Assembly (NCBI RefSeq): GCF_964340395.1
Contig: NC_135563.1
Coordinates: 13,335,651-13,399,650 of the forward strand
Reading direction: 5' to 3'
Origin: Glandiceps talaboti
Taxonomy: Eukaryota; Hemichordata; Enteropneusta; Spengelidae
DNA: 64,000 bases
A model generated the notes under the pieces. The model was not told the DNA's origin and made no database searches. It saw only the letters and a program-made list of their open reading frames with translations. A program made the translations under genes and the position numbers. Each line of letters begins with the position of its first letter. Within the stretch, counting starts at the first letter, position 1. This document shows positions 40,701-53,457 of the stretch, piece after piece.

Positions 40701-42910
40701 AAGATCATAATATTCCAAATTCAAGGAAAGTTGTTTTGTTCATTTGATGGTTTTTTTTTGGTTAATACAGGACAGCAAGAGGATACAAAACTGGTGCTGC
40801 ACTCTCCTTTGTCAATTTTGATGAAGTGTCTTTACTTCATGCAGCAGAAAGTGTTTTGTCGGGAGGTAGGATTCTTACAATATCTGGTTTGATAGAGTAG
40901 AAAAGGCTGTGATTTTAGTGTACATAGCAGTTGGTATTATTATCTGTATTTCTTATCCTTTTGGACAAAAATAGATGGAATCTAATGATGGATGAGATTT
41001 TAAAATATCGCCATAGCAACCACACTATGTTATAAATAGTAAAAAAAAAGTTTATTGCATGTTGTGAACTTTGTGCAAGTCAAGAACAATGGGACAATAA
41101 TTGTCATATCATTCCAGGAGCATTTTGTGTAAATATGTAAATTTTATCATAATTATGTAAATTTTATCACATTATGCAAAAATTATTTATGCTATGGTAG
41201 TGTCAGGCCGTATGTTCAAAACAGTGTAACCATGGTTTCTAATAGAATACACATGTTTACTCTCAAAGTAAAAGTATTCATATCTTACCTGACGTAGTAT
41301 GGAAGATATATATCGTTGAATGACAAAAAAAGATGATAATTTGCCAATATTGCTGCTTTTACAGATGAAGACTCTCCAGCTGTCAAACCATACCAATTCA
41401 AAATGGAAGAAATTGAAGGCTTTAGGTACAGAGCAAAGGTGAGATATAGAAGGCTAGTTTTGTTTAAATCTCAGGGTTAGGTTAAATCTACCAGAGTTCC
41501 CCAATACAAGGCTGGGTTTTGCCACTAAAATTATGACATAATGTAGGTGGAACTGTGTGGGCCTAACCATACTTCCCCCTCTCTGTTACTGAATACTGTG
41601 GTTTTGAAATGTTGTCAGAAACACTGAATGTTTGAAACTGTAAAAAAAAAAAATAGATTTATTTTAAATTGTATAAATTTTACTTGGTTTATCCCTTGCT
41701 ATTATGAAGGATTCTAAAACAGTTAGTGGTTGGAAAGAAGTAAGGGAAATTCAAATCAAACTAACGCAATGTTTGTCGGTGTGATTCAGTTTAAAGTAAT
41801 AATTGCCGTTATTTGTATTTCATACCATCACATAATTACCTCCATAGGATGCCATAAGGGCAGTCACTAGGGTTTCAGTCAAAGAAGCCAGACTCAAAGA
41901 AATCAAAAGTGAGATCCTCAATTCACAAAAATTGAAGACATATTTTGAAGACAATCCTCGAGATCTTCAGTTATTACGACACGATAAAGCCCTACATCCT
42001 GCAAAAGTACAGAGGCATATGAAAAACGTTCCAGAATATCTAGGTAAGAAATACATCAAAAATTTCAATATGATGATCCAGACTTTATTTCCTGAACTAT
42101 ACACTACCCAAGGTTTCTTTCTTCCTAGTACTTTTGAAAAAAAAAATTCCAGAATATCTAGGTAAGAGGTACGTATCATTGAATTTCAACACATCGACCC
42201 TGGCCATCTTTCCTCCTAGTGGTAATCTGCCAAATATCAAATATCAAGCTATCTGGCATGTAAACCACCAGATTTGACATGAACAGATTTTAGTCATACA
42301 CATTTTGCTGCAATAAGACTCAAATTACTGTAACAGATTTTACTACAGTAAGATCCAAGATATAAACTGCTCACTGTTATCACAGAACAGCCAGCTATGG
42401 ACATGACCATATGACAGTACACGTTTAACGAACCTAACTTTTCTCAATCAATCTCTTATTTCAGTACCAGATACTCTAAAACAGTTTATACCAAAAAGTA
42501 GAAGGAAGAAGAAGTTTACTGGCGATCAGCCAAGTAAGGCTAAACAACAGGCACTCAAAGCTGTGGTGAGTACAAGTGTGCATGTAGGCTAATCAACCAT
42601 ACTGTGCAAGATGGGCTGCCATTTGGGCAATAGCGCCCTCTATCATGTTAGACTTTGAATATTTTTATGGCATTCTTGAATGTGTGCAAAGCTTCCAAGT
42701 AAAACAGGAATCTTGTGTTTTTATATCTTGTACAAAGAATAGTCATTCCAGCACAGAGGTACTGGTGAATTTATTACCTTGTTTTATTTCAGTTAGGGTA
42801 TGGCATTCTTGCATTTCAGCTGGTAACGTGTTTTTATTTTATCTTTTCAGAAACGAAAACAAGAAGATCCCCTGAAAAGTTTCAAATACAAGAAGGCCAA
42901 GTCATCATAG
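34737..42910 (+). CDS. DDX56: DEAD-box RNA helicase DDX56 (yeast Dbp9), complete
   Basis: Nucleolar ATP-dependent RNA helicase for 60S ribosomal subunit assembly. Thirteen exons: 34737-34814, 35549-35710, 36480-36560, 37159-37232, 37687-37948, 38670-38839, 39498-39710, 40345-40467, 40771-40865, 41365-41438, 41848-42043, 42465-42565 and 42851-42910. All are GT-AG and join to 562 residues (human 547, from memory). It starts [20 protein letters not shown]. Motifs: Q-motif Gln 40, ARTGSGKT (57-64), PSKEL (94-98), GTPSRI (144-149), DEAD (170-173), SAT (201-203), ARGID (359-363) and HRVGRTAR (384-391). A Lys-rich insert sits between motifs IV and V, as in the human protein. Strongly conserved blocks near the C-terminus are [14 protein letters not shown] and [18 protein letters not shown], followed by a basic tail ([17 protein letters not shown]). 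The last bases of exon 11 plus its donor are duplicated 118 bases downstream. Introns hold a SINE, MITEs and a minisatellite. Confidence 0.98.
35755..36010 (+). mobile_element. tRNA-derived SINE in DDX56 intron 2
   Basis: The head carries an A-box-like tggctgagcagttagc (about 35763-35778) and a B-box-like gggtttgaaccc (about 35806-35817) at tRNA-like spacing. The body contains ccgggtactccggtttcctc and ends in gtaaatgaataaa. Same orientation as the gene. Related tails are at 11560-11685 and 55010-55175, and a related head is at 54095-54235. The ccgggtactccggtttcctcc core is, as far as I recall, widespread in marine invertebrate genomes. Confidence 0.75.
36306..36398. mobile_element. Small MITE, agactgtaag ends
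   Basis: Starts tagactgtaagctgtgtcat and ends ggtgtaccttaccaact. The interior has agagggcgccct, the complement of the gggcgccct of the related copy at 25619-25713. DDX56 intron 2. Confidence 0.45.
36757..36934. mobile_element. hAT-like MITE with 8-bp target-site duplication
   Basis: Inverted ends cactgtgccctctaa and ttagagggcgcactg enclose about 150 bases. The eight bases before the left end are caaggaac and the eight after the right end are caaggaag (7 of 8 equal), the duplication length typical of hAT elements. A diverged sister copy is at 11947-12117. No transposase. It lies in DDX56 intron 3. Confidence 0.7.
38181..38331. mobile_element. Short inverted-end element, cagtgtttttrct ends
   Basis: Begins cagtgtttttactaaggt and ends ccctcagcaaaaacactgc. 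The interior contains gggtaaaaatggcagttttt and ccatagagtctat, shared with 50773-50934. DDX56 intron 5. Probably a MITE; no clear target-site duplication seen. Confidence 0.6.
39725..40185. repeat. Intronic minisatellite in DDX56, ~42-bp unit
   Basis: About eleven copies of a unit containing ccttgttattatgtactttg followed by ttattgtgaacattttactg. Spacing is fairly regular with small deletions. It starts within 20 bases of the exon 7 donor at 39711. Confidence 0.92.
40223..40286 (-). mobile_element. Terminal fragment of MITE A
   Basis: Contains cctattctaaaattgagcat and ggaaccacacaatttttttt and ends at taggcc, the outer terminus of the family. About 60 bases upstream of DDX56 exon 8. Confidence 0.65.
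42029..42167 (+). repeat. Duplicated exon-end/splice-donor segment in DDX56
   Basis: A 21-base segment covering the last 15 bases of DDX56 exon 11 and its donor (ttccagaatatctag|gtaaga) occurs at 42029-42049 and identically at 42147-42167. The copies are 118 bases apart. Use of the second donor would add 118 bases, not a multiple of three, and shift the frame into exon 12. The reading frame stays open between the two donors until just after the second. Confidence 0.9.
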
Positions 42911-43024
42911 TGTTTGATATTTGATGTCTGGTGTAGAAGTTTTAGAATTATGAACTTGGAACTGCACAACCAGACAAATAATGTCACATTTTCTTTTGTT
43001 CTGTAAATTAAAACAAGTTTCAGC

Positions 43025-43030
43025 AATAAA
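43025..43030 (+). terminator. DDX56 polyadenylation signal
   Basis: AATAAA 115 bases after the DDX56 stop, followed by a t/g-containing stretch near 43048-43080. Position and sequence are typical. Confidence 0.75.
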
Positions 43031-45184
43031 AGATGTTATACAACACTAATGATGGAGCTCAGAGTATTTTGTGCATTTTATTTTCCAGATATCAAAAATA
43101 TGGTTGTGTATACATAGTTAAGGTGGATGAATTTTTAATAGTCACAAAAAAGTTGTAGTCATTGATAGATAGGTTTGCAATTGGCTAATAAAGCCTTGTG
43201 ACAGCAGTGGTGACATACAAGAGCAATTAAACAAAAGGGACTCGTAGTGTAGCCGGTGGGGGCGCTGTCATTGTCCGGTTATGACTTGTTTCTGATGTGC
43301 ACAATCAGAGAAACACAACACACAAATAATTACAAAATGTTATTTAATTGGTTTGACCACTATTTTACACACTTTCATGTTAAGTCAGCCAAATTCATTT
43401 CAGGACAGTTAAGAAAATGAAAAATATACATCTCACATGGATCAAATAAAGCATGATTGATCTCAATCATAAACTTGATTTTATAGTGATTGCCATGAAT
43501 TTGGGATAAAATTACTTGTCTAAATTATTTTCTTGAATATGTTGAATTCGCATGGCATATACAGGGAAGATTTAAATTCTGAGCTCTCAATTGGTGAAAA
43601 CTAAATCTGGTTTGATTTCAGTAACACCCAAGACTTTGTAATATATACATACATTTGTTGAGTATCATCACATTAATATTTAAGTAAACATTTTATTTCC
43701 AACATTTGTCAGTGGTCCATGTAAGTATATCAAAATGACATGAAATGATTTAACTAGTAAGTTTCAAGCAGTACATAAAAGTATGAAATGATCCATAAAG
43801 TATTCTGCCTGTGTATGTTTTGTATGATTCTTAAATCTCTTTTCATAAAATATTCTTGTGTTCTTTTCATTCCTACAAGGATGAAAGATAACAAAGATAA
43901 ACACAGCTTAAACACAGAACAACCCAATATATACCAAGGCAAAATTTGGTGCATTGAACACTTGGCAAATATCAGTATGCCCAATGTTATCATTTCTAAT
44001 TCACCATTGTCTTCTATACTACTAACTTATTTGATATAACATTGATATTTCACTGTCATAGGTATAACTTCCAAATTACTATATTTTACTGTACTACAAG
44101 TAATTCTTGGAAACCATGAACAATGTAGTCTCCATAACAGTCAGCAACCAAAATATTTGTCAAATATCAGTATATTAACTATAGCTATCATTTCTAAAAT
44201 GCCAACTGTCTTCAATACTATGGTTCTGACTTTTTACAACTGACATTTCACTGTCAGCAACCAAACTATTTGCTAAAGTATTCTCTATACAGAAACTCAC
44301 ATCTAATACATAAACCATTATGTATAGTTGTTGGTGATATGATCTCTACTCCATACTACAGTGAAGTTTTTATAATGTCACTAATGATTATATAAACTTT
44401 ATGTTGTACATTGTCTGCATACAAAATATCTTTGGATTGTCAAACACCAAAATAAATTGCTGTGACAGTAAATAGTAAATAGTTACTCATAATAATAACA
44501 GTCTATACTAAACTCAAAACTTTGTGTAAAAAGAAAGCTTGTTCATAAGTAATTTTCCTTGATTCTAAAAGCTTGATTTGATATTCATGCTGCCAAAAAA
44601 AAAATCAAAATTCCAAATCTTTTCATTAGGTGTATACCAAGTACTATATTAAAATAAGAAAATTAAAAATTGACACTCAATTCCCTTGAGGAATCATACA
44701 ATCAGAAACATATTTTGGACAACTCAAATAATAGTCTTGGAGAGCTAGTGGAAACATTGACATCAACAAAGACGGTAAAAGTCTACTTAAATACATCTGG
44801 ATAGATACTATTTTTATTTTAAATATACATCTTGCACTTCTCCCAAAATTGCATTTTACCGATAATGTGCAAAAATTGGTTAATGGTGAAATGAAGTGTT
44901 TTATAAGTTTGCAAACTTCACACAAAAACATGTTTTTATGTGAGAATTGAACAAAATGATGTGCTTCAGAAGAAATGTGAAATTTTTGAGTGTGATAACA
45001 TAGTAGGCACAAGTTCACAAAGGTAAACAGCAACCTATGTGCATATTTCCCATAATGCATTTCTTCAACAGACACATTTCCAGACACTTCAGCTTCTATT
45101 CTTCTCCATATAGGTCAAAGTGTCAGATGTCCATAAATTTCTTTGATACACAACATGTTGCAAGTTTACCAATGCTGTGCTTAT

Positions 45185-45445
45185 AGTAAAATCTACCCAA
45201 GTTCTGTGGTTATTTTCCATGGTTCCCTATATACCACTGTTATCAGATAAAATCTACCAAAGTTCTCCAGTCATTTTACCAGGGTTCCCTCCCAGTATTT
45301 TTGTTATGGTATTAAGTAGATAAAATCTACCAAAGTTCTCCAGTCATTTCACCAGGATTCCCTACCAGTGTTTTGTTAGGGTATTAAAATCTACCTAAGT
45401 TCTCCAGTCATTTTACCAGGGTTCCCTACCAGTATTTTTGTTATG
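45185..45445. repeat. Short tandem array related to the cagtgttttt element
   Basis: Four copies of a ~70-bp unit containing aaaatctaccaaagttctcc and agtcattttaccagggttcc. It is followed near 45593-45611 by ttagcaaaaacactgtaatg, the terminus of the elements at 38181 and 50773, so this appears to be a copy with internal amplification. Confidence 0.65.
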
Positions 45446-45964
45446 GGTGGTAACCAGGTAAAATCTGTCCAATTTCCATTGGCATATTCCAGATGTTCCC
45501 CCACTAAGATTACAGTACCAGATTGCACCCCCACCACCCCACACACATACCTCCCACTCCCCCACCCTACCAACCTTTTACTGCATACCAAAACCTTAGC
45601 AAAAACACTGTAATGGTATCTACAATTTCAATCTTTTAATTTAATATACACATGATGATAGCACCAGAGGTCTATAGCATTCCAAGCCATCCTCACTAAT
45701 ATCTGAAATTCTACCATGACCCCCTACATTAAACAAGCAAATCAACATCCTGTAAATATTCCACAACAGCATTTTAAAGCTTTCAGAATTCCTTTCTAAA
45801 TTCTGGCTACATTTAGGACCAAATACCGAGTTGTTCATTTTTAATGTACATCTTTTTTTCTACATGACAAAAACTGTTTCACAGAAAATAGTACCAAACA
45901 TTGATACACAGGTAAATAATTAGTACTGATGAAGGAACTGAAAGTTAAATTTTTACAAAGATTT

Positions 45965-48900
45965 TTAAATAGCTCCATATTTTGGTTTCTTATAAGATTC
46001 CAGTTTACTTCTCCTTCTAACCCAAGCATAGCACATAAATGCCGAGCCAACACAAAGCATTAAACTGAATAATACCATAAGGGCAAGATATGCTGCTTCT
46101 GTAAGTGGGGCTTCGGCTGCTTCCTCTGCTGGTATAAGGTTTGTGGTATTGATCATGAATCCAAGTGACCAGCCAAGATCCAACCCATCAACCTGTAACC
46201 ATAGCGACATATTTGGTTATCTTCAATATTTTATATGTTCTAAATTTAGATCTAGGCAAGTAGCAGCGTTGTTAGGTGTGTATAAAGAGAGAAAAGTTGT
46301 ACTTTTTCTGACAAGGGAGCTTGAAGTGGTAGATTGTAGTTTTTATGACATAACTAGGTGGTTTGAAATGAGGTTTTGATTTTTATAATATAACTAGGTG
46401 GTTGTAAGTGAGTAGTTTTTATGAGGTAACTCTCGGAGGCTGGAAATGAAAGATTGTAGTATTGTGACATAATTAGGTGGTTGGAAATGAGTGATTTTGG
46501 TTTTTATGACATAACTAGGTGGTTAGAAATGAGGTTTGGTTTTAATAACAAAACTAAGCAGTTTGAAATGAGAGATTTGTAGTTTTTATCACAAAACTAG
46601 GGGGTTGGAGAGATACTGTAGTTGTAACTAACCTAGGTAAACATCATGTTGTCCTTACCTTTTCTATGAATTCAAAGTTCCATGTTGACTCATCAAAGTG
46701 ATATGATCTGCTGTCAGTTAGAAATGAGAATATGTACTGAGCTTGGAAGCAATATGCTGGCAGTAAATCCCGATGAGATGTTGGCATCACTTTTACCTGT
46801 GTAATAAATGAACACAATTTTAAACAATAAATTAGAGAGTATGTGTTATGTTCTCCTAACAGTCTGAATATACTAGTAGGTCTTGTGAGTCAAAGTTAGA
46901 AACATGGAAAGTGGGAGTAGTATGAATATGGTTTAATGTAAACATGGTATAGTGACTAGTAAAGGTTTGTAGTAAGCCATACAGGACGGGGGGGGGGGGG
47001 GGGGGGGGGGGGGTGTTGAAATGTTTTAGCTGCAAAATTAAGTATGAAGTCTGTGAAAATAGCAACACACTAAAAAAATACTGACTTAGATTTCTTTGAA
47101 CACACTTTACCATACTCAATATTTTGACATTATTTTTTAGTAAGATTTGGAAAATGATTTAAGGCCACGAGTACAAAGCTGTAGAGTGTGAAGGGTATGG
47201 TAACTGGCTGTATTACTCTCTTCTACTTTCATAGACTACAATTCATCTAAAACATCAAAGTTCCAAAGCTTTCCTCTTGTCAAAGAAATCATATAGAGAA
47301 GAGTAAAACCAGGAAGTGTACACTCGTATCAAATTTGGACTCACTTACCTCATCCCAGGACTTTTTACAGAAGTCTGTCATATTACCACTGTATTCTAGT
47401 AGGCTTGCATTGTGAGTTAGATTAAGGAAACTGGTTGTATAGTAAAAGGTACTGAAAGCCTGTAACATTACAAATAACAAAACAGATGAGTTAGATGAGA
47501 TGGTGTTATCCATCTTCAAGACCCCTCCTACATTGGTCTGATTTCACAAATTTGATCAGAAGTGTGTATTTCACTTACAACTATATCTGAAGTTTTTTAG
47601 CCAAATTAGACAGTATACAACAAAACATAATATCATACTATTACATATGATATATACAATCCCACTGGTAGCTAACTAGTTTTGATACATGTCTTGTAGC
47701 AGGAGGAATGACCTGTACACTTTTCCAGAGGCAATCAAAATTTTCTTTCATTTTTAATTTGTTGTAAATGGTAGTCTCTCCCTTTCCTGTGTATCTGCTC
47801 AACTAACACCACTAGGTAGTATGTGCAAAGAGGGTTTAGGTTATATAGAGAGAAGTATTATTCCATTCATATAAACTTGATAAATTGCATGATGAAGTCA
47901 CTACAAACGTTGGGTCTAACATCTAGATGGGTGTCTTGTATGTGGAAATAATGGGAATACAAGCTTGGATGGTTTGGTATGAGTTAGAATTCTAGGTGGG
48001 ATTCGTTTGTTAGCCCACAGATTTGGTTTATGTGGATTGACAATGTTTAAGCCAATATATCAAGATAGATATAGCCAAGTCTCTGGGAAACTTGTTTGTA
48101 CGAATCATTAGAGGAGGATAGAAAAGTGGCAGGATTTGTAATAAACACATTTAGCAGGTTGTCAAATCTACACCAAATGCTGGTTTACATTGGTGTGGTA
48201 GGAATCCTTTTGTGAAGCTTAAGTAGTAAAATAGCCTTGAATCTAGGTGAATCAGGGTTTTGAATTTTGATTCATAACCCCCATTCGCATGGATTCCAGG
48301 CTAGTAGTGAAAATGTCCTTACAGCAAGCCAATATCAAAGTTTCTATAAATACAATCAGTCAGATGGGAAGTGGTTTATAAGTATTACAGAGATGTTGAG
48401 TTATAAAACATATGAAGAATGCAATAATTGTAAATTACTCACATAGTATTTTCCATACACTGGAGCTTTATAGACATCAAGAAAGGTACTAGTATTCAGG
48501 AGTTTAGACACTGCACTTGCACATTGCTCGGTATCACTACTGCCCTCAATGGTGACATAATCACTACTGGGGTCGTCAGCTAGATGACTTGGTGGGGTAA
48601 CCTCTGACCCCCAAGCCTTATGGGCTTGTAGTCCTTTACTACAGTAGGCATCAAATAAATATTCTGTTGTGCGATTTTCAGTGTGACCTATTGGAGCACA
48701 TGGATTCACCACTTTTGTACTGTTAGATTCCTACAAATAAAATGTTCAAATAAAAAAAATGACAAAATATGTCGCTTTATGCACCCTAAAAATTAATTTG
48801 TCCAAATATTTAGGATGTAGAAAGAAAGAAAGACAAATATATCGACAAACACCACACCATCTCCTCATAGACATAATACTAGTATGCAGTTGTTGTCCGA

Positions 48901-51648
48901 AATCCTTGATTATTCTGTCATTTTTATCAGTAAATGCCACACGGACAAAACAGTAAACCAAATCTGTCATGTTCAAGCGCATATCAAATATATTGGTCAC
49001 TTCAAAGTGACAACCACCTACATAAGATTTTGATAAGCTCTACTGCAATATGTCTGTTGATAGAGGGCGCTCTTCTTCTGAGACCTACTTGTGTCACCCT
49101 GGGCTTGACACTTGATAACATTAAAAATATGACAATTTTTTATATAGCCATCAAATCAAGTATTGAATGTTTCATTTCATGGCAGATATGATGTCAATAA
49201 ATGTTGCACTTCCTTCTTGAAAAGTGGATTGAAATACATCAATAAAATTTTTAAGAGTACATGTATATTAAAAGTATGAGTTGTCTGCCACATGAAGCTA
49301 TCAGCACTCCTAAATAATACCAACATCGGATGGATCATATATCTATGTACTGGATCAGACTACAACAGCCCATGACAGGCACACAACTTATTGTCATAGA
49401 AGTGTGTCCCTATTATCCGTTATAATATTCTCCATGGGTGGTTGTCATTCACAGACCACGTCGATACTGATATACGAACTGAAACTCTGTACTTTTTATT
49501 ATATTAATAACACGCACAAGATACTATCTGGTTGCACGCTACAAAGTAACTTCTATATTTTTAGATAATCTATTTGTCATTGTCTGCATAGGCAATTGCA
49601 CAAACAATATTTCATGAAACCAATATTACATTTATTTTTTGTCATACCGATTTATCTTATAATTTTTTATATGGTAGAAAAAATATGTCGAATTATAATA
49701 TCTGGATTTTTTAGTTATTCTTCTGGTATTTTTCTTTTTTATTTCACATTATACCTCATAATTTTAGAGGTATTGTAGAGATGTAAATACCTTACGTGAG
49801 ACCCCAACTGACATTCAGAACAAAAGATGCAATGAAGGAAAATTATCCTCTGCAGTGATATTCTTAAATTTAAACTAATTTTTAATTTTGTCCTCTCTTG
49901 CTTGGATGAAATTTTGAACTAAAAATTAGGGTTCTTTGACCACTTATTATAGTTTCATAAAAGATTAACTAGAATTAACTGTTTGTAGTTTCTCTGGATG
50001 AAAAATAGGAACATCAAATATAAAGAAAAAATAAATCATAGTGCTATAATCAGCTAGTTTCTAGTTTCTAGTTTAGCAGCCATTTTGAAAGAACACATGA
50101 TGCCTTGTTAATATTTACACAATGACCTTTGACCTCTTTCTAAATGGTTTTAAATTAATGCTTAGATTGAATTTTGCATACAATTTTCTGAAATTGATTT
50201 ATTGTATCAAACCTGGCAAGTAAAACATTCCAGTATTTATTTGACGTTGTATTTCCATCATTTCATACAAGTCGTCTAAAATATTGTCTGATAAAAACTG
50301 GCATCCATAGTTTGGTTAATGGTGGTTTCTATAACTGATGTCAGCATACATTTGGCATTACACATTATCCTGTCAGCTAATAATCAATTCTCTGCACCTG
50401 AATAGAATTTACCTGAAAGGTGCGGTGCGTCATAAGAATAAAGATCATTCATTATTTTAGTTGACACAATGAGTTCCGCTCCACTGCTAGACATGTATTA
50501 CTAGGTACACGTAAGAATAAATCAAACCTCTTGTTCTATTTTGACACTTTAGCACAACATAAACATAAAATGTTATAACAGGTACAGAGAATTGCCTGGG
50601 TTATGAAATGTTTGATATTAATCAGCTACAAACCATATACATCAAAGCAATTCTTACAATATTATCAGTGGAACCATACATAGGAACATTCTTATATTCT
50701 GGACCTGCTCTGTCTTTTGCTCTTTCGGACAACTGTTTTTGATGCCTAAATTTTAAACATTATGTAAACAGGGCAGAGTTTTTGAAAAGGTTAGGGAACC
50801 CTGATAACAGAACAGGAGAAGGGGGTAAAAATGGCAGTGTTTCCCCATAGAGTCTATGGTAATGTTGTTTGGGAACCCAGGTAGATTTTACATATTACCC
50901 AGTCCCTGGTACCACCCTTAGCAAAAAACACTGCAGGGTCTTTAAATTTTGAATCACAACATACCTTGACAAGATTAGCCAAGAATCTTCTTTCAGCTTC
51001 TCTGACACCATAACATAAATAGCTATGGGTATACACAGTATACTCCACACCATACAGTTTTAAAAATTTAGTATCCTTGGCTGGTATTGTAGAAGTATCT
51101 TCTGGGATGAATGTAATTTGTAATGATGCACCACCCATATCTAATGCACCTACAGTCTCTTTCTCAGTTACTGGTGATAAACTCCACAGGTATGACGCTG
51201 GACCCTATCGCCAAAAGATCCACAAATAACAATAAGACAGTTTTCTTTTATTGTTCATTCATATCTACTCAAAAAATGTTTATTGAATAAATAATCCTGT
51301 CTTTTGAAAGTACAGTTCATTCATTCATTAGATGACTAAACAGGCAAAAGTGATAACATTATTAACACTACCTATACACAAAGTCAACACTAGAGGGCAC
51401 TGTCATTGATGCCATTACAGTGCTGTGTCTTGATGTAATGATGTAAGACAGTTAATATCAACTTTACCATGCATGTTTCGTAGGGAAAATCAACTGGTTT
51501 AGTAACAATCATAATTTGATGTCAGGAAATTTTAAAACTTTAATTAACTGCCAGAGAATCCAGTATGAAGGAAGAAAATCTCACTTGACAAGAATATGTA
51601 GAAACACAGAGTGTATGATTGTACCTACACTTTATAAATTTTGACGTG

Positions 51649-51685
<37 letters not shown>

Positions 51686-53457
51686 GCCTGTGTATGTCTG
51701 TCTGTCTGTCAGATTATGTGTGTGTGTGTGTGTGTAAGTATGCATGTTTGTGTGTGCATGTATGTATGTATGTATGTATGTATGTATGTATGTATGTATG
51801 AATGTATGTATGTATGTATGTCATCAGTGAGAATGTACATGCATATGTATATGAGTATTTAAATGCATCTTTGTATATATATGTCAGTGTCTGCCTATGA
51901 GTGGGTAATATAAATGTCTATACCCTGCGATGATTAGCACTATTCTCACCTTGCCAAAGTTACTAAGTAGATAGTTGACAGTGACCCAAGAAAATGAGCC
52001 TTCTTCTTCACCAGATATGATATCAACTTTGGTAACATTGTATGGGTAAGTTCTCAGTGTAGTGTCTACTGATGCTAGGATCTCATCACTCACTGTTTTA
52101 TTCTCTGCTCTAAAAAAAAGGCATTTCAAAAAGTGGACCAGTCAGATTTTTATTTAGTGTCAAAAAAATTCTCTATCTTGTGATATTTCAGGCTCAAATT
52201 TCTATAACAAACGACATTCCAAAATTTTACTGACACATAAAAATGCCAAAATTGAAAGACTAGTCGACAAAAATTTTCTGAATTCAGCCATTTTTACTAT
52301 TTTAACATCTTCCTTGTATTGTAGTAAAGTATCATTAGATGTTATTCCCCAATATCTTTCTTCATTCAGCCAGAAAATACAAATCGATAGACTCGTAATG
52401 ACAATCCTTAGGTCACAAGTATTTTCCAGCTTCATGAAGAAAAATATTGGGGAATAACATAATTATACCAGTGCCAGTATTAGTAATGACTAATGTCAAA
52501 GAAAAATCGGGGAAAGTACTGGTAATCTTGAGTGTTTAGACTCATATTTCAAACACAGCAGAACCAACTGACGTAGACATGCATTGTCCTAACATAGATG
52601 TGTGTTGTCATGACATAGAACGACTAGAGCATATATTCCATATTTTTTTTATCTAAATGGCTCGTGCTCTGTACCTGCACTCAATCTTGTCCGTGTAAGA
52701 GGGGGCACTGAACCCATTTCTGAGCACCTTCCACCAAATGAAATAAAAATCTCATATCAAACTATTCAGTCATTATGTAAGTGATCTATCTGCAGTTCTA
52801 AGACTTTACAAGCTATCGTTTTCATTTCTAAAATATATCTACATCTGTATTGACTTCCTTACTTCTATTAAACCTGTAACAAAGGAAGTGGTTTGTGGTC
52901 CTTCAGCCATCTTGTGCACTGCAAAAACCTTGGTGGAAACCACAGTCTCTTGTGAGTGGAGGATCGATCAGTTCTTTAGTATGAATGTAATATATATTAC
53001 CAAAATTTGAGTCAATATTGCTTCCATGTATCTTTGTAGTATGTATCTATGATTTCTGAGTGAAATTTTGCATCAATCTATGATTTTTGGAGTGAAATTT
53101 TGAAATAATCTATAATTTTTGGAGTGAAATTTTGCATCAATCTATGATTCTTGAGTGAAATTTTGCATCAATCTATGATTCATTGAGTTCAATTTTGAAA
53201 CAATCTATGATTCTTGGAGTGAAATTTTGCATCAATGATGAGTTTTATAACCCTTAGGATAACAAAATGAGTTGCAACACAACACAACATAACAATTTTT
53301 ACTCACTCTATCAATCTCATTCCAGCTGTAGCACCCAGCATCACTAAGGAATCATTATGTTCATTGGCAGGGACTTTCTTCATACTCTTGTCCATGCATG
53401 GCTTTAATGACTCTCCTGCTTTTGATGGTGTTTCAGTGTAACTTGATATACCCCCAC
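45965..53457 (-). CDS. Ectonucleoside triphosphate diphosphohydrolase, ENTPD1/2/3/8 type, 5' end not found
   Basis: Cell-surface apyrase (CD39 family) that hydrolyses extracellular ATP and ADP. Minus-strand exons are 53457-53307, 52109-51950, 51204-50965, 48730-48443, 47459-47349, 46796-46659 and 46192-45965; they join in frame to about 437 residues plus stop. Apyrase regions 2-5 are visible: LGATAGMRL, GEEEGSFSWVTVNYLL (with the catalytic-type Glu), ALDMGGASLQITF and AFSTFYYTTSFLNLT. The lumen-side block YTHSYLCYG is also present, along with several N-glycosylation sequons. The C-terminus LGFMINTTNLIPAEE followed by a hydrophobic segment LALMVLFSLMLCVGSAFMCY and a basic tail matches the second membrane anchor of the ENTPD1/2/3/8 clade. 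The N-terminal anchor and apyrase region 1 (DAGS-type motif) were not found up to 64000, so the first exon(s) are either beyond the right edge or missed. The paralogue within the clade cannot be decided. Confidence 0.93.
46330..46620. repeat. Degenerate tandem repeat in ENTPD last intron
   Basis: About five diverged units containing tttttatgacataactaggt and ggttggaaatgag. Non-coding. Confidence 0.75.
46983..47013. repeat. Poly-G run, ~30 bases
   Basis: Uninterrupted G run in an ENTPD intron. The length is probably unreliable in an assembly. Similar runs occur near 1472-1481 and 7826-7844, and a C run near 19799-19814. Confidence 0.9.
50773..50934. mobile_element. Short inverted-end element related to 38181-38331
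   Basis: Begins gcagagtttttgaaaaggtt and ends cccttagcaaaaaacactgc. Interior blocks gggtaaaaatggcagtgttt and tgggaacccaggtagatttt are shared with the DDX56-intron copy. Its right end is about 30 bases from the ENTPD exon 50965-51204 donor. Confidence 0.6.
51641..51825. repeat. Microsatellites (tgtc)n, (tg)n, (tatg)n
   Basis: Three adjoining simple tracts in an ENTPD intron. Repetitive reading frames here have no biological content. Confidence 0.97.
52985..53240. repeat. Intronic minisatellite in ENTPD, ~36-bp unit
   Basis: About six copies of a unit containing atctatgatttttggagtga and aattttgcatca, just downstream (minus sense) of the exon 53457-53307. Confidence 0.85.

Larger units (their letters stand above)
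42911..45964. other. DDX56/ENTPD tail-to-tail intergenic region and UTRs
   Basis: Non-coding as far as I can see. It begins with the DDX56 3' UTR and ends with the ENTPD 3' UTR and a small array at 45185-45445. A 136-codon minus-strand open frame at 44677-45087 has no recognisable domain and lies where a long ENTPD 3' UTR would run. Confidence 0.55.

Noticed and set aside
44677-45087. 136-residue minus-strand reading frame
   Set aside because: Lies where an ENTPD 3' UTR would run and shows no domain; composition typical of translated AT-rich DNA.
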